Shown in pieces: positions 8,192 to 15,950 of a stretch of 64,000 nucleotides of DNA; positions within the stretch are counted from its first letter, which is position 1, and each line of letters begins with the position of its first letter. This stretch comes from Rikenellaceae bacterium (GTDB lineage: Bacteria > Bacteroidota > Bacteroidia > Bacteroidales > Rikenellaceae), in NCBI GenBank assembly GCA_017442365.1, contig JAFRZW010000002.1:124001-188000 (forward strand), in the 5' to 3' direction. Below the pieces are notes generated by a model, which worked only from the letters and a program-made list of their open reading frames with translations, ran no database searches and was not told the DNA's origin. A program made the position numbers and the translations under genes.

Positions 8192-9145
8192 TTACCAATT
8201 CTTACCCGATCGAACCACACCCTGACCGACCTTGGCATTCACCTTGTCGCGGGTCTTATCCTCCTCGCCCTGAATAGCGTCCAACATTCGCTCGGCATCG
8301 TTCTGCGACAAGCCCGAAGGTTGAGGCTCATTCTGACCACCGCCCTGCTCGTTCGGATCTTGGTTGCCCTCATTGGGGTCGTTGTTGCCCTGCTGGTCGC
8401 GGTCATTGTCGCCCTGTTGGTCATCATTCTCGCCATCGCCATCACGATCCTGATCGTTCTGGGTCTGGTCGGACTGATTCTCGTTATTGTCGGAATTTTG
8501 GTTCTTCTGATCGTTATTATTTTTGTTGTCTTGGTTTTGATCCTTGTTCTGATCGTCGTTGCCCTGCTGGTTTTGGTCCTGATCCTGATCATTCTGCTGA
8601 TCGTTTTGACCGTCCCCCTGCTGGTTCTGATCCTGATTTTGGTTGTCTTGGTTTTGATTGTTGTCGCCACCGCCGCCACCACCTTGCTGATTATCTTCGA
8701 TATACTTCTTGGTGTAGGCGTAGTTGTACTTGGTTTCCAGATCGGCAGGATTCAGTCGCAGCGAACGCTTGAAGGCCGACAGTGCCTCCTGATACTTCTT
8801 CTGCTGGAAGAGCGAGTTGCCCAAGTTGTAGAACGAGTGGGCACGATCCAGATCCGAGCGGGTCGAGTCGGCCGCCAAAGCCGTGAAGATCTTCTCGGCC
8901 TCGTCGTAACGTTGCTGCTTGTAGAGCGCATCGCCCAAGTTGAACTTCGCCTCGAAGCACGTGTCGCTCAACTCCAATGCCTGCTGATAGCGCTCCTCGG
9001 CACGACCGTAGTCCAGACGCTCGTAGGCGCGATTGCCACGACGCACGCGACTACGCTCGGGCCATTTCTGGGCCTGCGCAGGGATCGCCAACGCCAGCGC
9101 CGCGATGAGCATAACCATCAGATATATAGTTCGTTTCATCTTCAT
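8192..9145 (-). CDS. batC: BatC, TPR protein with an Asn/Gln/Asp-rich segment
   Basis: The 317-residue protein starts with a signal peptide (MKMKRTIYLMVMLIAALALAIPAQAQ). At least three tetratricopeptide repeats follow across residues 35-145 (YGRAEERYQQALEL, YDEAEKIFTALA, YQEALSAFKRSLRLNPAD). Residues 150-275 are almost only N, Q, D and G. The last 40 residues regain order, with DAERMLDAIQGEEDKTRDKV and a KNW end typical of BatC. TPRs likely bind the VWA partners in the periplasm. The low-complexity region is encoded by degenerate AAC/CAG/GAC runs that are prone to length change. Its place upstream of batA, not after batB, is unusual. Confidence 0.9.
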   Translation of the reverse strand: MKMKRTIYLMVMLIAALALAIPAQAQKWPERSRVRRGNRAYERLDYGRAEERYQQALELSDTCFEAKFNLGDALYKQQRYDEAEKIFTALAADSTRSDLDRAHSFYNLGNSLFQQKKYQEALSAFKRSLRLNPADLETKYNYAYTKKYIEDNQQGGGGGGDNNQNQDNQNQDQNQQGDGQNDQQNDQDQDQNQQGNDDQNKDQNQDNKNNNDQKNQNSDNNENQSDQTQNDQDRDGDGENDDQQGDNDRDQQGNNDPNEGNQDPNEQGGGQNEPQPSGLSQNDAERMLDAIQGEEDKTRDKVNAKVGQGVVRSGKNW

Positions 9146-9151
9146 CTGCGT

Positions 9152-10141
9152 TTAATCGTCAATCTCTTTTCGGGTTTCGTCGCTCTCGGCCTCGATCACC
9201 TCGACAGCCTTGGTCTCCTCGACGAAATAGTAGGCGTCCAAGTATGCCTGCTCGTTGTACAGCTCGTCGGGAACAGCCTTTGCGAACTTCACCAAGTCGG
9301 CCGTGCGAAGAATCTCAACTAGGTTGCGACGCGACTTGTCGGGCAGTTCCTGCTCGCGCAATGCAGCCACAATCTCATCGGAGGTCATCTCCATCGCACC
9401 AAACTCATAACGGTCGGCAAGATAGCGACGCAGGATATCGGTCAGAGCCGAGTAGTAATCCTTGTGGCGGTTGTTTTGCCACAATTTTTGGTGGTGCAGC
9501 GCTTCGAGAGCCTTGATTGCCACCACGTGGGGAGGCACCACCTCCTTGGGTCGGAAGGGGTTGGGCATCTTGACGTTATACTTGTGTATGAGCCAAATGA
9601 TCAACGCCACAAGCGCAACCAACAACAGCACCACAACCGCACCGCGCCACAGGTAGCCCGAAAACTCGCCCCAACGCAACGGCATCTCGCGAGGACGCTT
9701 TACGTCGTTGATAGTCATCGTGGTAGTGTCGATCTCGATCGGCTCAATGTAGAGCACCAGCGAGTCGGCACTATAAATCGTGTCGTTGATATTCTTGTCG
9801 AGGTAGAGCAGCGGCGTGCGACCCAACGCCAACGTACCCTCGCCGTATGCCGCCAAGCGGTAGCGTTTGCGCAGGTGCTGACGGCGACCATCGCGCTCGA
9901 TGGTATCCAGCGGCAGCTCCTCGATCAGCTCCAACTCACCATTCTCGCCCGTGTCGAACGTCGGGAAACCGATGACCTGCACCTGATCCTTGCGCACGTC
10001 GATCGTCAGCAACACCTCATCGCCTAACAGCACGCTGTCGGGGGTCAATGTCGCACGCACCTCGGGTCGTTCGCTCTGTGCCGACGCTGCCACCGCAAAC
10101 GACAACGCAAGGAGCAGTAATATATTACGTAATCTATTCAT
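9152..10141 (-). CDS. BatD-like exported membrane protein of the Bat operon
   Basis: This 329-residue protein has a signal peptide (cleavage near ASAQ, residue 22) and a beta-rich exported region whose start (RATLTPDSVLLGDEVLLTIDV) resembles the first domain of BatD/oxygen-tolerance proteins. One membrane helix lies at about 170-190 (AVVVLLLVALVALIIWLIH), followed by a cytoplasmic domain with a conserved-looking segment YYSALTDILRRYLADRYEFGAMEMTSDE. It starts 10 bp downstream of the DUF58 gene's stop and stops 6 bp before batC. It is shorter than full BatD (about 500-600 residues), and no separate full-length batD is visible nearby. Family assignment is tentative; operon membership is firm. 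Confidence 0.75.
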   Translation of the reverse strand: MNRLRNILLLLALSFAVAASAQSERPEVRATLTPDSVLLGDEVLLTIDVRKDQVQVIGFPTFDTGENGELELIEELPLDTIERDGRRQHLRKRYRLAAYGEGTLALGRTPLLYLDKNINDTIYSADSLVLYIEPIEIDTTTMTINDVKRPREMPLRWGEFSGYLWRGAVVVLLLVALVALIIWLIHKYNVKMPNPFRPKEVVPPHVVAIKALEALHHQKLWQNNRHKDYYSALTDILRRYLADRYEFGAMEMTSDEIVAALREQELPDKSRRNLVEILRTADLVKFAKAVPDELYNEQAYLDAYYFVEETKAVEVIEAESDETRKEIDD

Positions 10142-10151
10142 CTTCGGTCGA

Positions 10152-11033
10152 TTATCTCTGTTTGAAAAGTTTGATCAACGCCTTGACGTAGTCCTCGTCC
10201 GTAGCCACCGTAGCCGTATCTATGCGATTCTGTTTGAGCACCGTTTCGATACGTTGGTTGCGACGTGCCCAATCGTTGGCATACGCCTCGCGCACACGAC
10301 GCGACGACGAGTCGATCCACACCTTTTTGCCCGTCTCGGCGTCCTCCAACTCCAAAATTCCGACGTCGGGCAGCTCCTGCTCGCGCTGGTCATAGACGCG
10401 GATTCCCACCAGATCGTGGCGACCACTCGTGATCTTCAACGCCTCCTCGAACGCCACAGCATCGGCCTCGGAATCCATAAAATCCGACAGCAGGAAGGCC
10501 GTCGTGCGCTTCTTGCTCACCGCCGCGAGGAAACGCAACGGCTCCGAGAGCGACGTACCGCGTCCCTCGGGCTTGAAACCTACCAACTCGCGGATAATCA
10601 TCAGGATATGCTGGCGACCCTTCTTTGGTGGAATGAACTTCTCGACGCGATCGCTGAAAAAGATACAACCCACCTTGTCGTTGTTCTGTGCCGCCGAGAA
10701 GGCCAGCACAGCCGCAATCTCGGTGATCACATTCTTCTTCAACAACTCGTTCGAACCGAACATACGCGACCCGCTCACATCGACCACGAGCATCATCGTC
10801 AGCTCGCGCTCCTCCTCATAGACCTTGATGTGGGGCTTGCGCGAACGTGCCGTAACGTTCCAATCGATATCGCGCACATCGTCGCCCGCGCGGTACTCAC
10901 GCACCTCGCTGAACGACATACCGCGACCGCGAAATGCCGTGTGATACTTGCCCGCAAAGATCTCGTTACTCAGACCGCGCGTCTTGATCTCGATCTTGCG
11001 GACGCGTTTCAAAATGTCGTTTTCGACGCTCAT
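10152..11033 (-). CDS. DUF58 domain protein of the MoxR-Bat operon
   Basis: A 293-residue soluble protein carrying the DUF58 signature GRGMSFSEVREYRAGDDVRD followed by IDWNVTARSRKPHIKVYEEE. This leads into a degenerate VWA-like fold with DVSGSRMFG. DUF58 proteins are regular partners of MoxR AAA+ ATPases and are probably remodelled or loaded by them. Here the gene follows moxR by 5 bp and precedes the BatD-like gene, as in other Bacteroidetes aerotolerance operons. The molecular role is unproven; the family call is secure. Confidence 0.93.
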   Translation of the reverse strand: MSVENDILKRVRKIEIKTRGLSNEIFAGKYHTAFRGRGMSFSEVREYRAGDDVRDIDWNVTARSRKPHIKVYEEERELTMMLVVDVSGSRMFGSNELLKKNVITEIAAVLAFSAAQNNDKVGCIFFSDRVEKFIPPKKGRQHILMIIRELVGFKPEGRGTSLSEPLRFLAAVSKKRTTAFLLSDFMDSEADAVAFEEALKITSGRHDLVGIRVYDQREQELPDVGILELEDAETGKKVWIDSSSRRVREAYANDWARRNQRIETVLKQNRIDTATVATDEDYVKALIKLFKQR

Positions 11034-11038
11034 CTCGA

Positions 11039-12037
11039 TTAGGGTACTACGACGTTATTCAGGATATCGGTGATGATCTCTTCGGTAGTAACATTCTCGG
11101 CCTCAGCTTCGTAGGTCAGACCGATACGGTGGCGCAGCACATCGTGGCACACTGCACGCACGTCCTCCGGAATAACATATCCGCGACGCTTGATGAATGC
11201 GTAGCTACGTGCAGCCTTAGCCAACGAGATGCTCGCACGCGGCGAGGCACCGTAGCCGATCATCGACTGCAACTTCTGCAAATTGTACTCCTGCGGCTCG
11301 CGCGTTGCGAAGATGATGTCGATGATATACTTCTCGATCTTCTCGTCCATATAGACGTCCTCAACCACGCGGCGCGCCTTGACGATATCCTCGGGCGTGA
11401 TCACCTTCTGCGGCTCGGGCATACCCGCGCCCGACAGATTCATACGCACGATGTCGCGCTCCTCCTGCTTGTTGGGATACGAAATCTTCGCTTTGAGCAT
11501 AAAACGATCGACCTGCGCCTCGGGCAGAGGATAGGTACCCTCCTGTTCCAGCGGGTTCTGCGTCGCCATCACCAAGAAGGGCTGGGGCAGTGCGTAGGTC
11601 TCGTCGCCGATGGTAACCTGACGCTCCTGCATCGCTTCGAGCAGTGCCGACTGCACCTTTGCCGGCGAACGGTTGATCTCATCGGCCAGCACGAAGTTGG
11701 CGAAGATCGGACCGCGACGAACGGTGAAATCCTCATTCTTCTGCGAGTAGATCAGCGTACCTATCAGGTCGGCAGGCAGCAGGTCGGGCGTAAATTGAAT
11801 ACGGCTGAAACGTGCATCAACCGCCTTAGCCAGCGTGGTGATAGCCAACGTCTTAGCCAAGCCGGGGACACCCTCCAACAGAATATGACCGTTCGACAGC
11901 AGACCGATCATCAGTGTATCGATCAGATGTTTTTGACCGACGATGACCTTGCTCATTTCGGCATTCAGCGTATCGACAAAGAGGCTTTCGCGCTCGATAC
12001 GCTCGTTAAGTTCCTTGATGTTAATTACTTCGCTCAT
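11039..12037 (-). CDS. MoxR-family AAA+ ATPase
   Basis: This 332-residue ATPase has Walker A GVPGLAKT, Walker B VLADEINRSPAKVQSALLEAMQE, sensor 1 VMATQNP and the LPEAQVDRFM arginine-finger region, followed by the lid domain. MoxR proteins act as chaperone-like ATPases that mature or assemble VWA-containing complexes, here most likely BatA and BatB. It is the first gene of the six-gene minus-strand Bat operon, with spacings of 5-41 bp after it. A -7 element sits at 12137-12144, implying a leader of about 90 nt. Confidence 0.95.
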   Translation of the reverse strand: MSEVINIKELNERIERESLFVDTLNAEMSKVIVGQKHLIDTLMIGLLSNGHILLEGVPGLAKTLAITTLAKAVDARFSRIQFTPDLLPADLIGTLIYSQKNEDFTVRRGPIFANFVLADEINRSPAKVQSALLEAMQERQVTIGDETYALPQPFLVMATQNPLEQEGTYPLPEAQVDRFMLKAKISYPNKQEERDIVRMNLSGAGMPEPQKVITPEDIVKARRVVEDVYMDEKIEKYIIDIIFATREPQEYNLQKLQSMIGYGASPRASISLAKAARSYAFIKRRGYVIPEDVRAVCHDVLRHRIGLTYEAEAENVTTEEIITDILNNVVVP

Positions 12038-12113
12038 AGGTTTTTTATCTCAATTTTTATCGTTTTTTCACAAATTTTGTTTGGCAACCACTGCGCCACC
12101 TAAGTAAGATAAA

Positions 12114-12144
12114 CGCGCGCGACCCCAAAATTATTGCAAAGATA
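12114..12144 (-). promoter_or_regulatory. Promoter -7 element and GC-rich 14-mer before the Bat operon
   Basis: The minus strand reads TATCTTTG at 12137-12144, a match to TAnnTTTG. The predicted leader contains the GC-rich 14-mer CGCGCGCGACCCCA (plus-strand reading, 12114-12127), which also occurs at 2385-2398. No convincing -33 box is seen. Confidence 0.5.
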
Positions 12145-12171
12145 TGCAAATAACTTTTTCGCTATATAAAT

Positions 12172-13239
12172 TTATCTTGCAATCGCGGCAAATATTTTCG
12201 ACGTTTTCATCTTCGCCCACTCCACACACCTCTGCCATACAATCACAAAAATCAATGTTGCGACGAATACGGTCGGAGCGTTATATAATGCAAGACACTC
12301 TATGCCTGTAATTTTATAAATAATAGCCCCGATAAAACCTACCAAAAAATTACCACCAAACATATGATAGATATAGATATCTGTCGAGTATTTGCGACCG
12401 ATGGTCGAAAAATATGAGCCTGCACCAAAACTTGGATATTGCAAGCATAAAAGTACCAAGCAGACTGTTAACGGAATGGTAAAGAAAGAGATATCGCCAG
12501 TATTCTCTCTGCCATATTGGACTTCGAGGAAGGCAAACTCAATAATAGCCAACATTAGAAAAACGACTGTTGCAATCCATATCTTCTGCGCAGTGAACCG
12601 TTGTTGGATCAGCGTAATATTCTTTCGCAAAAATAGGCCAACCGCAAAGGCGGGAATGCCAATCGTGATGAAATTACGCGCAGCAATATATTTCGGAAGT
12701 CCAACAACCGAAAAATCAATCGGGGGTAAAATAAAACTATATTTACCTATCAAAAGATTGAGAATCAACCCTATCGGAAACAACCACCATAAGACCTTGA
12801 TTGTGTTGGTTCTGGCACATATTAATGCGATAATCAGGGTTTCAATGTAGGCTATTAAATACCATAAATGGCTACTACCACCAATTGATGGTCCAGCAAC
12901 AATGTAATATAGTAAAGTGTGAGAGGGGATATCTAACGTGCTATTCCTGAATATCAAAAACAAAAACAACTCCACAAGAAAATAGAAAAAATACGCCCAA
13001 ATGGTAACTTGAAGTGTCTTACGGAGAGCTCGTTTGAGATTAGAGATCAATTTTTCGCGGTTATCGCTATATAGAAAATAGCCCGAAATCATAAAAAAAC
13101 AGGGAACCGCAATGCGCACAATCGGATAGAAATAATATCCATATTTCATCGGGAAATGAATGATAACTACCAAAAACGCACAAATCGCTTTCAAAACATA
13201 TAGCGACGAGATCGATTTTCTCTGCTCCACGATATTCAT
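12172..13239 (-). CDS. Acyltransferase 3 family membrane protein (OafA/NodX-like)
   Basis: This polytopic membrane protein of about 355 residues has the acyltransferase-3 signature: SSLYVLKAICAFLVVIIHFP with the catalytic-type His, FFMISGYFLY, about ten hydrophobic helices, and SSHLWYLIAYI in the middle. Such enzymes transfer acetyl or other acyl groups onto surface sugars or glycolipids. I chose the ATG at 13237-13239 (MNIVEQRKSIS). A longer frame to 13290 would start upstream of the -7 element at 13258-13265. The gene is clearly more AT-rich than its neighbours and uses AAA/ATA-type codons, suggesting recent acquisition. The acceptor is unknown. Confidence 0.88.
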   Translation of the reverse strand: MNIVEQRKSISSLYVLKAICAFLVVIIHFPMKYGYYFYPIVRIAVPCFFMISGYFLYSDNREKLISNLKRALRKTLQVTIWAYFFYFLVELFLFLIFRNSTLDIPSHTLLYYIVAGPSIGGSSHLWYLIAYIETLIIALICARTNTIKVLWWLFPIGLILNLLIGKYSFILPPIDFSVVGLPKYIAARNFITIGIPAFAVGLFLRKNITLIQQRFTAQKIWIATVVFLMLAIIEFAFLEVQYGRENTGDISFFTIPLTVCLVLLCLQYPSFGAGSYFSTIGRKYSTDIYIYHMFGGNFLVGFIGAIIYKITGIECLALYNAPTVFVATLIFVIVWQRCVEWAKMKTSKIFAAIAR

Positions 13240-13257
13240 AAACAACGTTTTAATTTG

Positions 13258-13265
13258 CAAAGATA
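13258..13265 (-). promoter_or_regulatory. Promoter -7 element of the acyltransferase gene
   Basis: The minus strand reads TATCTTTG 18 bp upstream of the ATG at 13239. Its position decides the start codon, because the longer open frame (to 13290) would begin before transcription. Confidence 0.55.
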
Positions 13266-13400
13266 TGCAAAAATATAATTCGAAAATCACGATTGACGGA
13301 TCAAAATTGATTTCTTCACTCTTCTTTGTCCTCCAATGGGGTGTATAATCTGTTGCCGAGCAAAATTTTTGAATTGGCAGGTTGGGCTATCTGTAAATAA

Positions 13401-13436
13401 AAACCGCGCCCCAACAAGGAGCGCGGTTTTGTATTT
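13401..13436 (-). terminator. Rho-independent terminator after the sugar transporter
   Basis: A perfect 9-bp stem (AAACCGCGC at 13401-13409, GCGCGGTTT at 13421-13429) with an 11-nt loop and T-rich flanks on both sides. It lies 18 bp past the stop of the minus-strand transporter gene, and its sequence would work in either direction. Confidence 0.8.
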
Positions 13437-13453
13437 TAGCGAAGAGCAGTGTC

Positions 13454-14713
13454 TTACTCGGTCTTGATGTCCTTATTGACGTTCTTCGAGCCGATCAGCG
13501 CGTAGAACAACATATAAGCCAGACCTGCGATGATCACCCAGTAGCTTGCCAGGTAGTTACCCGTTGCATCGACGATAGCGTTCTGCACGAGAGGCAGGAT
13601 ACCGCCACCGCAAACCAGCGCCATAAAGATACCCGAAGCCTTCTCGGTGTACTTACCCAGACCCTCAACTGCGAGGTTGAAGATACCGCCCCACATTACC
13701 GAGGTGCAAAGACCTACCAGCACCAACAGAGCAGCATTCACGGGTACGTTAGCCATTGCGAAGCCCTTAGCACCGTCGAATACGGGCAGATTGACCATCG
13801 TTTCGGGCGAGAGGATCATTGCACCGGCAACGAGCACCAGACCCACGATCGACGCGGTCGAGAGCATAGCCTTAGCCGAAACCTTGCTACCTACGGCAGC
13901 ACCTACCAGACGACCGATCAACATCAGGAACCAGTAAGTACCTGCAACGGTACCTGCGATAGCGGTTGTCGAAACCTCGTTCAGCCACTTCTGCAATACG
14001 TTGGGAATACCCACCTCGACACCTACATAAATGAAGATAGCAACTGCGCCCAGCACAAAGTGGCGGAACGACATCGGGCCTATCTTCGAGTTCTCCTCCT
14101 TAGCCGTTGCTGCGGGAGCGTTCTCGGGAATTGCGGTGCACGAAACCACGATGAATGCCAGCGCGAAGATAGCCAATGCGGTGTACATCAGACCATTGAC
14201 GTCGCTAATCTGAGCCGCAGCGATGTTGGGGATCAGCAGACCGGTCAGAATGATCACAGCGGTACCCATCAACGAGTTGAACGAGCCACCGATCTGAATC
14301 AGCTGGTTACCCTTGTTACCGCCGCCGCCGAGTTTGTTCAGCATCGGATTAACGACGATGTTGAGCATACACATCGAGAAACCTGCAACGAAGGCGCCGA
14401 GCAGATATACGCCGAAGCTCTCAGCGAAGCCCGAGATGGTCTGAATACCAACGCCAATGAAGCCGACCGAGATAGCGATCAGAGCGGTCTTCTTGTAGCC
14501 ATACTTCGAGAGCATATTACCTGCGGGGATACCCATCACGGCGTATGCGATGAAGTTAGCGAATACGCCGAGCGTACCCATCCAGTTAGCCACACCGAAT
14601 TGGTGTTTCAAAACGTCGCCCATAGGCGAAGCGAGGTTGGTAACGAACGAGATCATACCGAAAAGCAGGATCATCACGATGATTGCCAACACGTTACTTT
14701 TCTGTTTTTCCAT
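13454..14713 (-). CDS. Sugar:H+ symporter, FHS family of the MFS (glucose/galactose/fucose type)
   Basis: A 419-residue, 12-helix major facilitator transporter. Characteristic FHS segments include FGMISFVTNLASPMGDVLK at the start of helix 1, the GYKKTALI loop, the helix 4-5 stretch GFSMCMLNIVVNPMLNKLG, the loop before QLIQIGGSFNSLMGT, and a C-terminal half with WGGIFNLAVEGLGKYTEKAS and the GGGILPLVQNAI motif. The family imports hexoses such as glucose, galactose or L-fucose with protons. The substrate cannot be set from sequence. It is a single-gene unit with a TAATTTTG -7 element upstream and a strong terminator downstream. Confidence 0.9.
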   Translation of the reverse strand: MEKQKSNVLAIIVMILLFGMISFVTNLASPMGDVLKHQFGVANWMGTLGVFANFIAYAVMGIPAGNMLSKYGYKKTALIAISVGFIGVGIQTISGFAESFGVYLLGAFVAGFSMCMLNIVVNPMLNKLGGGGNKGNQLIQIGGSFNSLMGTAVIILTGLLIPNIAAAQISDVNGLMYTALAIFALAFIVVSCTAIPENAPAATAKEENSKIGPMSFRHFVLGAVAIFIYVGVEVGIPNVLQKWLNEVSTTAIAGTVAGTYWFLMLIGRLVGAAVGSKVSAKAMLSTASIVGLVLVAGAMILSPETMVNLPVFDGAKGFAMANVPVNAALLVLVGLCTSVMWGGIFNLAVEGLGKYTEKASGIFMALVCGGGILPLVQNAIVDATGNYLASYWVIIAGLAYMLFYALIGSKNVNKDIKTE

Positions 14714-14769
14714 AAGAAATTAGTTATTGTTTAGATTGTTAATTTAGTCGTTGTGCGGACTAAGTCCTA

Positions 14770-14777
14770 CAAAATTA
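14770..14777 (-). promoter_or_regulatory. Promoter -7 element of the sugar transporter
   Basis: The minus strand reads TAATTTTG, matching TAnnTTTG, 56 bp upstream of the transporter ATG at 14713. No clear -33 box was found. Confidence 0.4.
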
Positions 14778-14849
14778 GCGCAAATTTTCGGAAATGGCTC
14801 TCGAATCAGAACAAAATTATTCAATTCACGCAGATTTTTTTGTCTGTGC

Positions 14850-15836
14850 CTATCTGTTTCTCTCGCCGATATAGGCGCAGAGGGTCATCAGCGAGTCGCG
14901 ATATTCCGAGGGCGGGTAGTGCGACAATATGCGCGTTGCGCTCTCGATATATTGACGCATCGTGCGCTCGGCTGCCTCGATTCCGCCACGCGAGGCGACC
15001 ATCTCCTGCAACGCAACGCTCTGATCCTCAGTCGTGCAGTTGCGAATCTGATTGATGATCTCGGCGCGCTCCTCGTCCGAACACTCCTCCAACACGCAGA
15101 GCATCGGCAGCGTGATTTTGTGTTCGAGCAGATCGTTGCCCGAAGGTTTGCCCGTCTCGGCGTCGGGCGTATAGTCCAAAATATCGTCCTTGATCTGGAA
15201 AGCCATACCGATACAATCGCCAAAGCGACGCATTTCGGCCACCTGCTGCGAGGTCGCACCGACGGTCAGTGCACCCACCGACGAGCTGATACCGAGCAAC
15301 GTGGCGGTCTTTTTGTAGATCACGTCGAGGTAGGCCTCGCGCGTCATATCGAGTGCGCGGCTGTGGGCGCTCTGCATAAGTTCGCCCTCGCACAGCTCGC
15401 CAATCGCTCCAACTACGTGAGTAACAATATCATACTGTCCGCTGTGCATACCGTTTGCGAAGGTCTTTGCCAGAATGTAGTCGCCCACCAGAACGGCATT
15501 GCGCGACTGCCACATTGCATTGACCGAAGGTTTTCCGCGGCGCATATTCGACTCGTCGATCACGTCGTCGTGAATGAGCGAAGCGGTATGCAACATCTCG
15601 ACTATCGAGGCTGCGAGCAGTGTGCGGTGCGACGCTCCCGCCTGAGGGTTGCGGGCGAACATACCCGCCGCCAGCAACACGAGCATTGGGCGCACGCCCT
15701 TGCCACGATTTGAGATTACATATTCGAGAATTGAGCGCAGGGGTTCGGTGTCGGCCTGAAAGAATCGGCGCACGAACTCTTCGTATTGTGCCAAATCCGA
15801 CTCGATCGGGCGACGAATTGCTGCGAGTGTATCCAT
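14850..15836 (-). CDS. Polyprenyl diphosphate synthase, long-chain type
   Basis: This 328-residue trans-prenyltransferase has both aspartate-rich motifs: DDVID at residues 90-94 in LIHDDVIDESNMRRGKPSVN, and DDILD at 217-221. The residues 4-5 places before the first motif are small (Ala85, Ser86), which in this family permits long products. It probably makes the octaprenyl-like side chain of menaquinone. A second, distinct polyprenyl synthase lies at 29804-30784. The gene is divergent from yfhO with a 114-bp gap. Confidence 0.92.
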   Translation of the reverse strand: MDTLAAIRRPIESDLAQYEEFVRRFFQADTEPLRSILEYVISNRGKGVRPMLVLLAAGMFARNPQAGASHRTLLAASIVEMLHTASLIHDDVIDESNMRRGKPSVNAMWQSRNAVLVGDYILAKTFANGMHSGQYDIVTHVVGAIGELCEGELMQSAHSRALDMTREAYLDVIYKKTATLLGISSSVGALTVGATSQQVAEMRRFGDCIGMAFQIKDDILDYTPDAETGKPSGNDLLEHKITLPMLCVLEECSDEERAEIINQIRNCTTEDQSVALQEMVASRGGIEAAERTMRQYIESATRILSHYPPSEYRDSLMTLCAYIGERNR

Positions 15837-15950
15837 ATTGAAGGGGCTCTAAAATGTTTTTATGTGCAAATATACAGTTATTTTTCGGTATCAAGGCACG
15901 CTTGTCCAACTATTTTTCGTTACTTTGCAGTTTGATATTAAATGTTTCGA

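Noticed and set aside
8177-9322. A 381-residue, very hydrophobic open frame opposite batC
   Set aside because: The Val/Leu/Ile runs are the reverse complement of the AAC/CAG/GAC codons for the N/Q/D-rich segment. BatC is supported by signal peptide, TPRs and operon position.
13240-13290. Longer start of the acyltransferase
   Set aside because: It lies upstream of the -7 element at 13258-13265 and precedes the conserved N-terminus.
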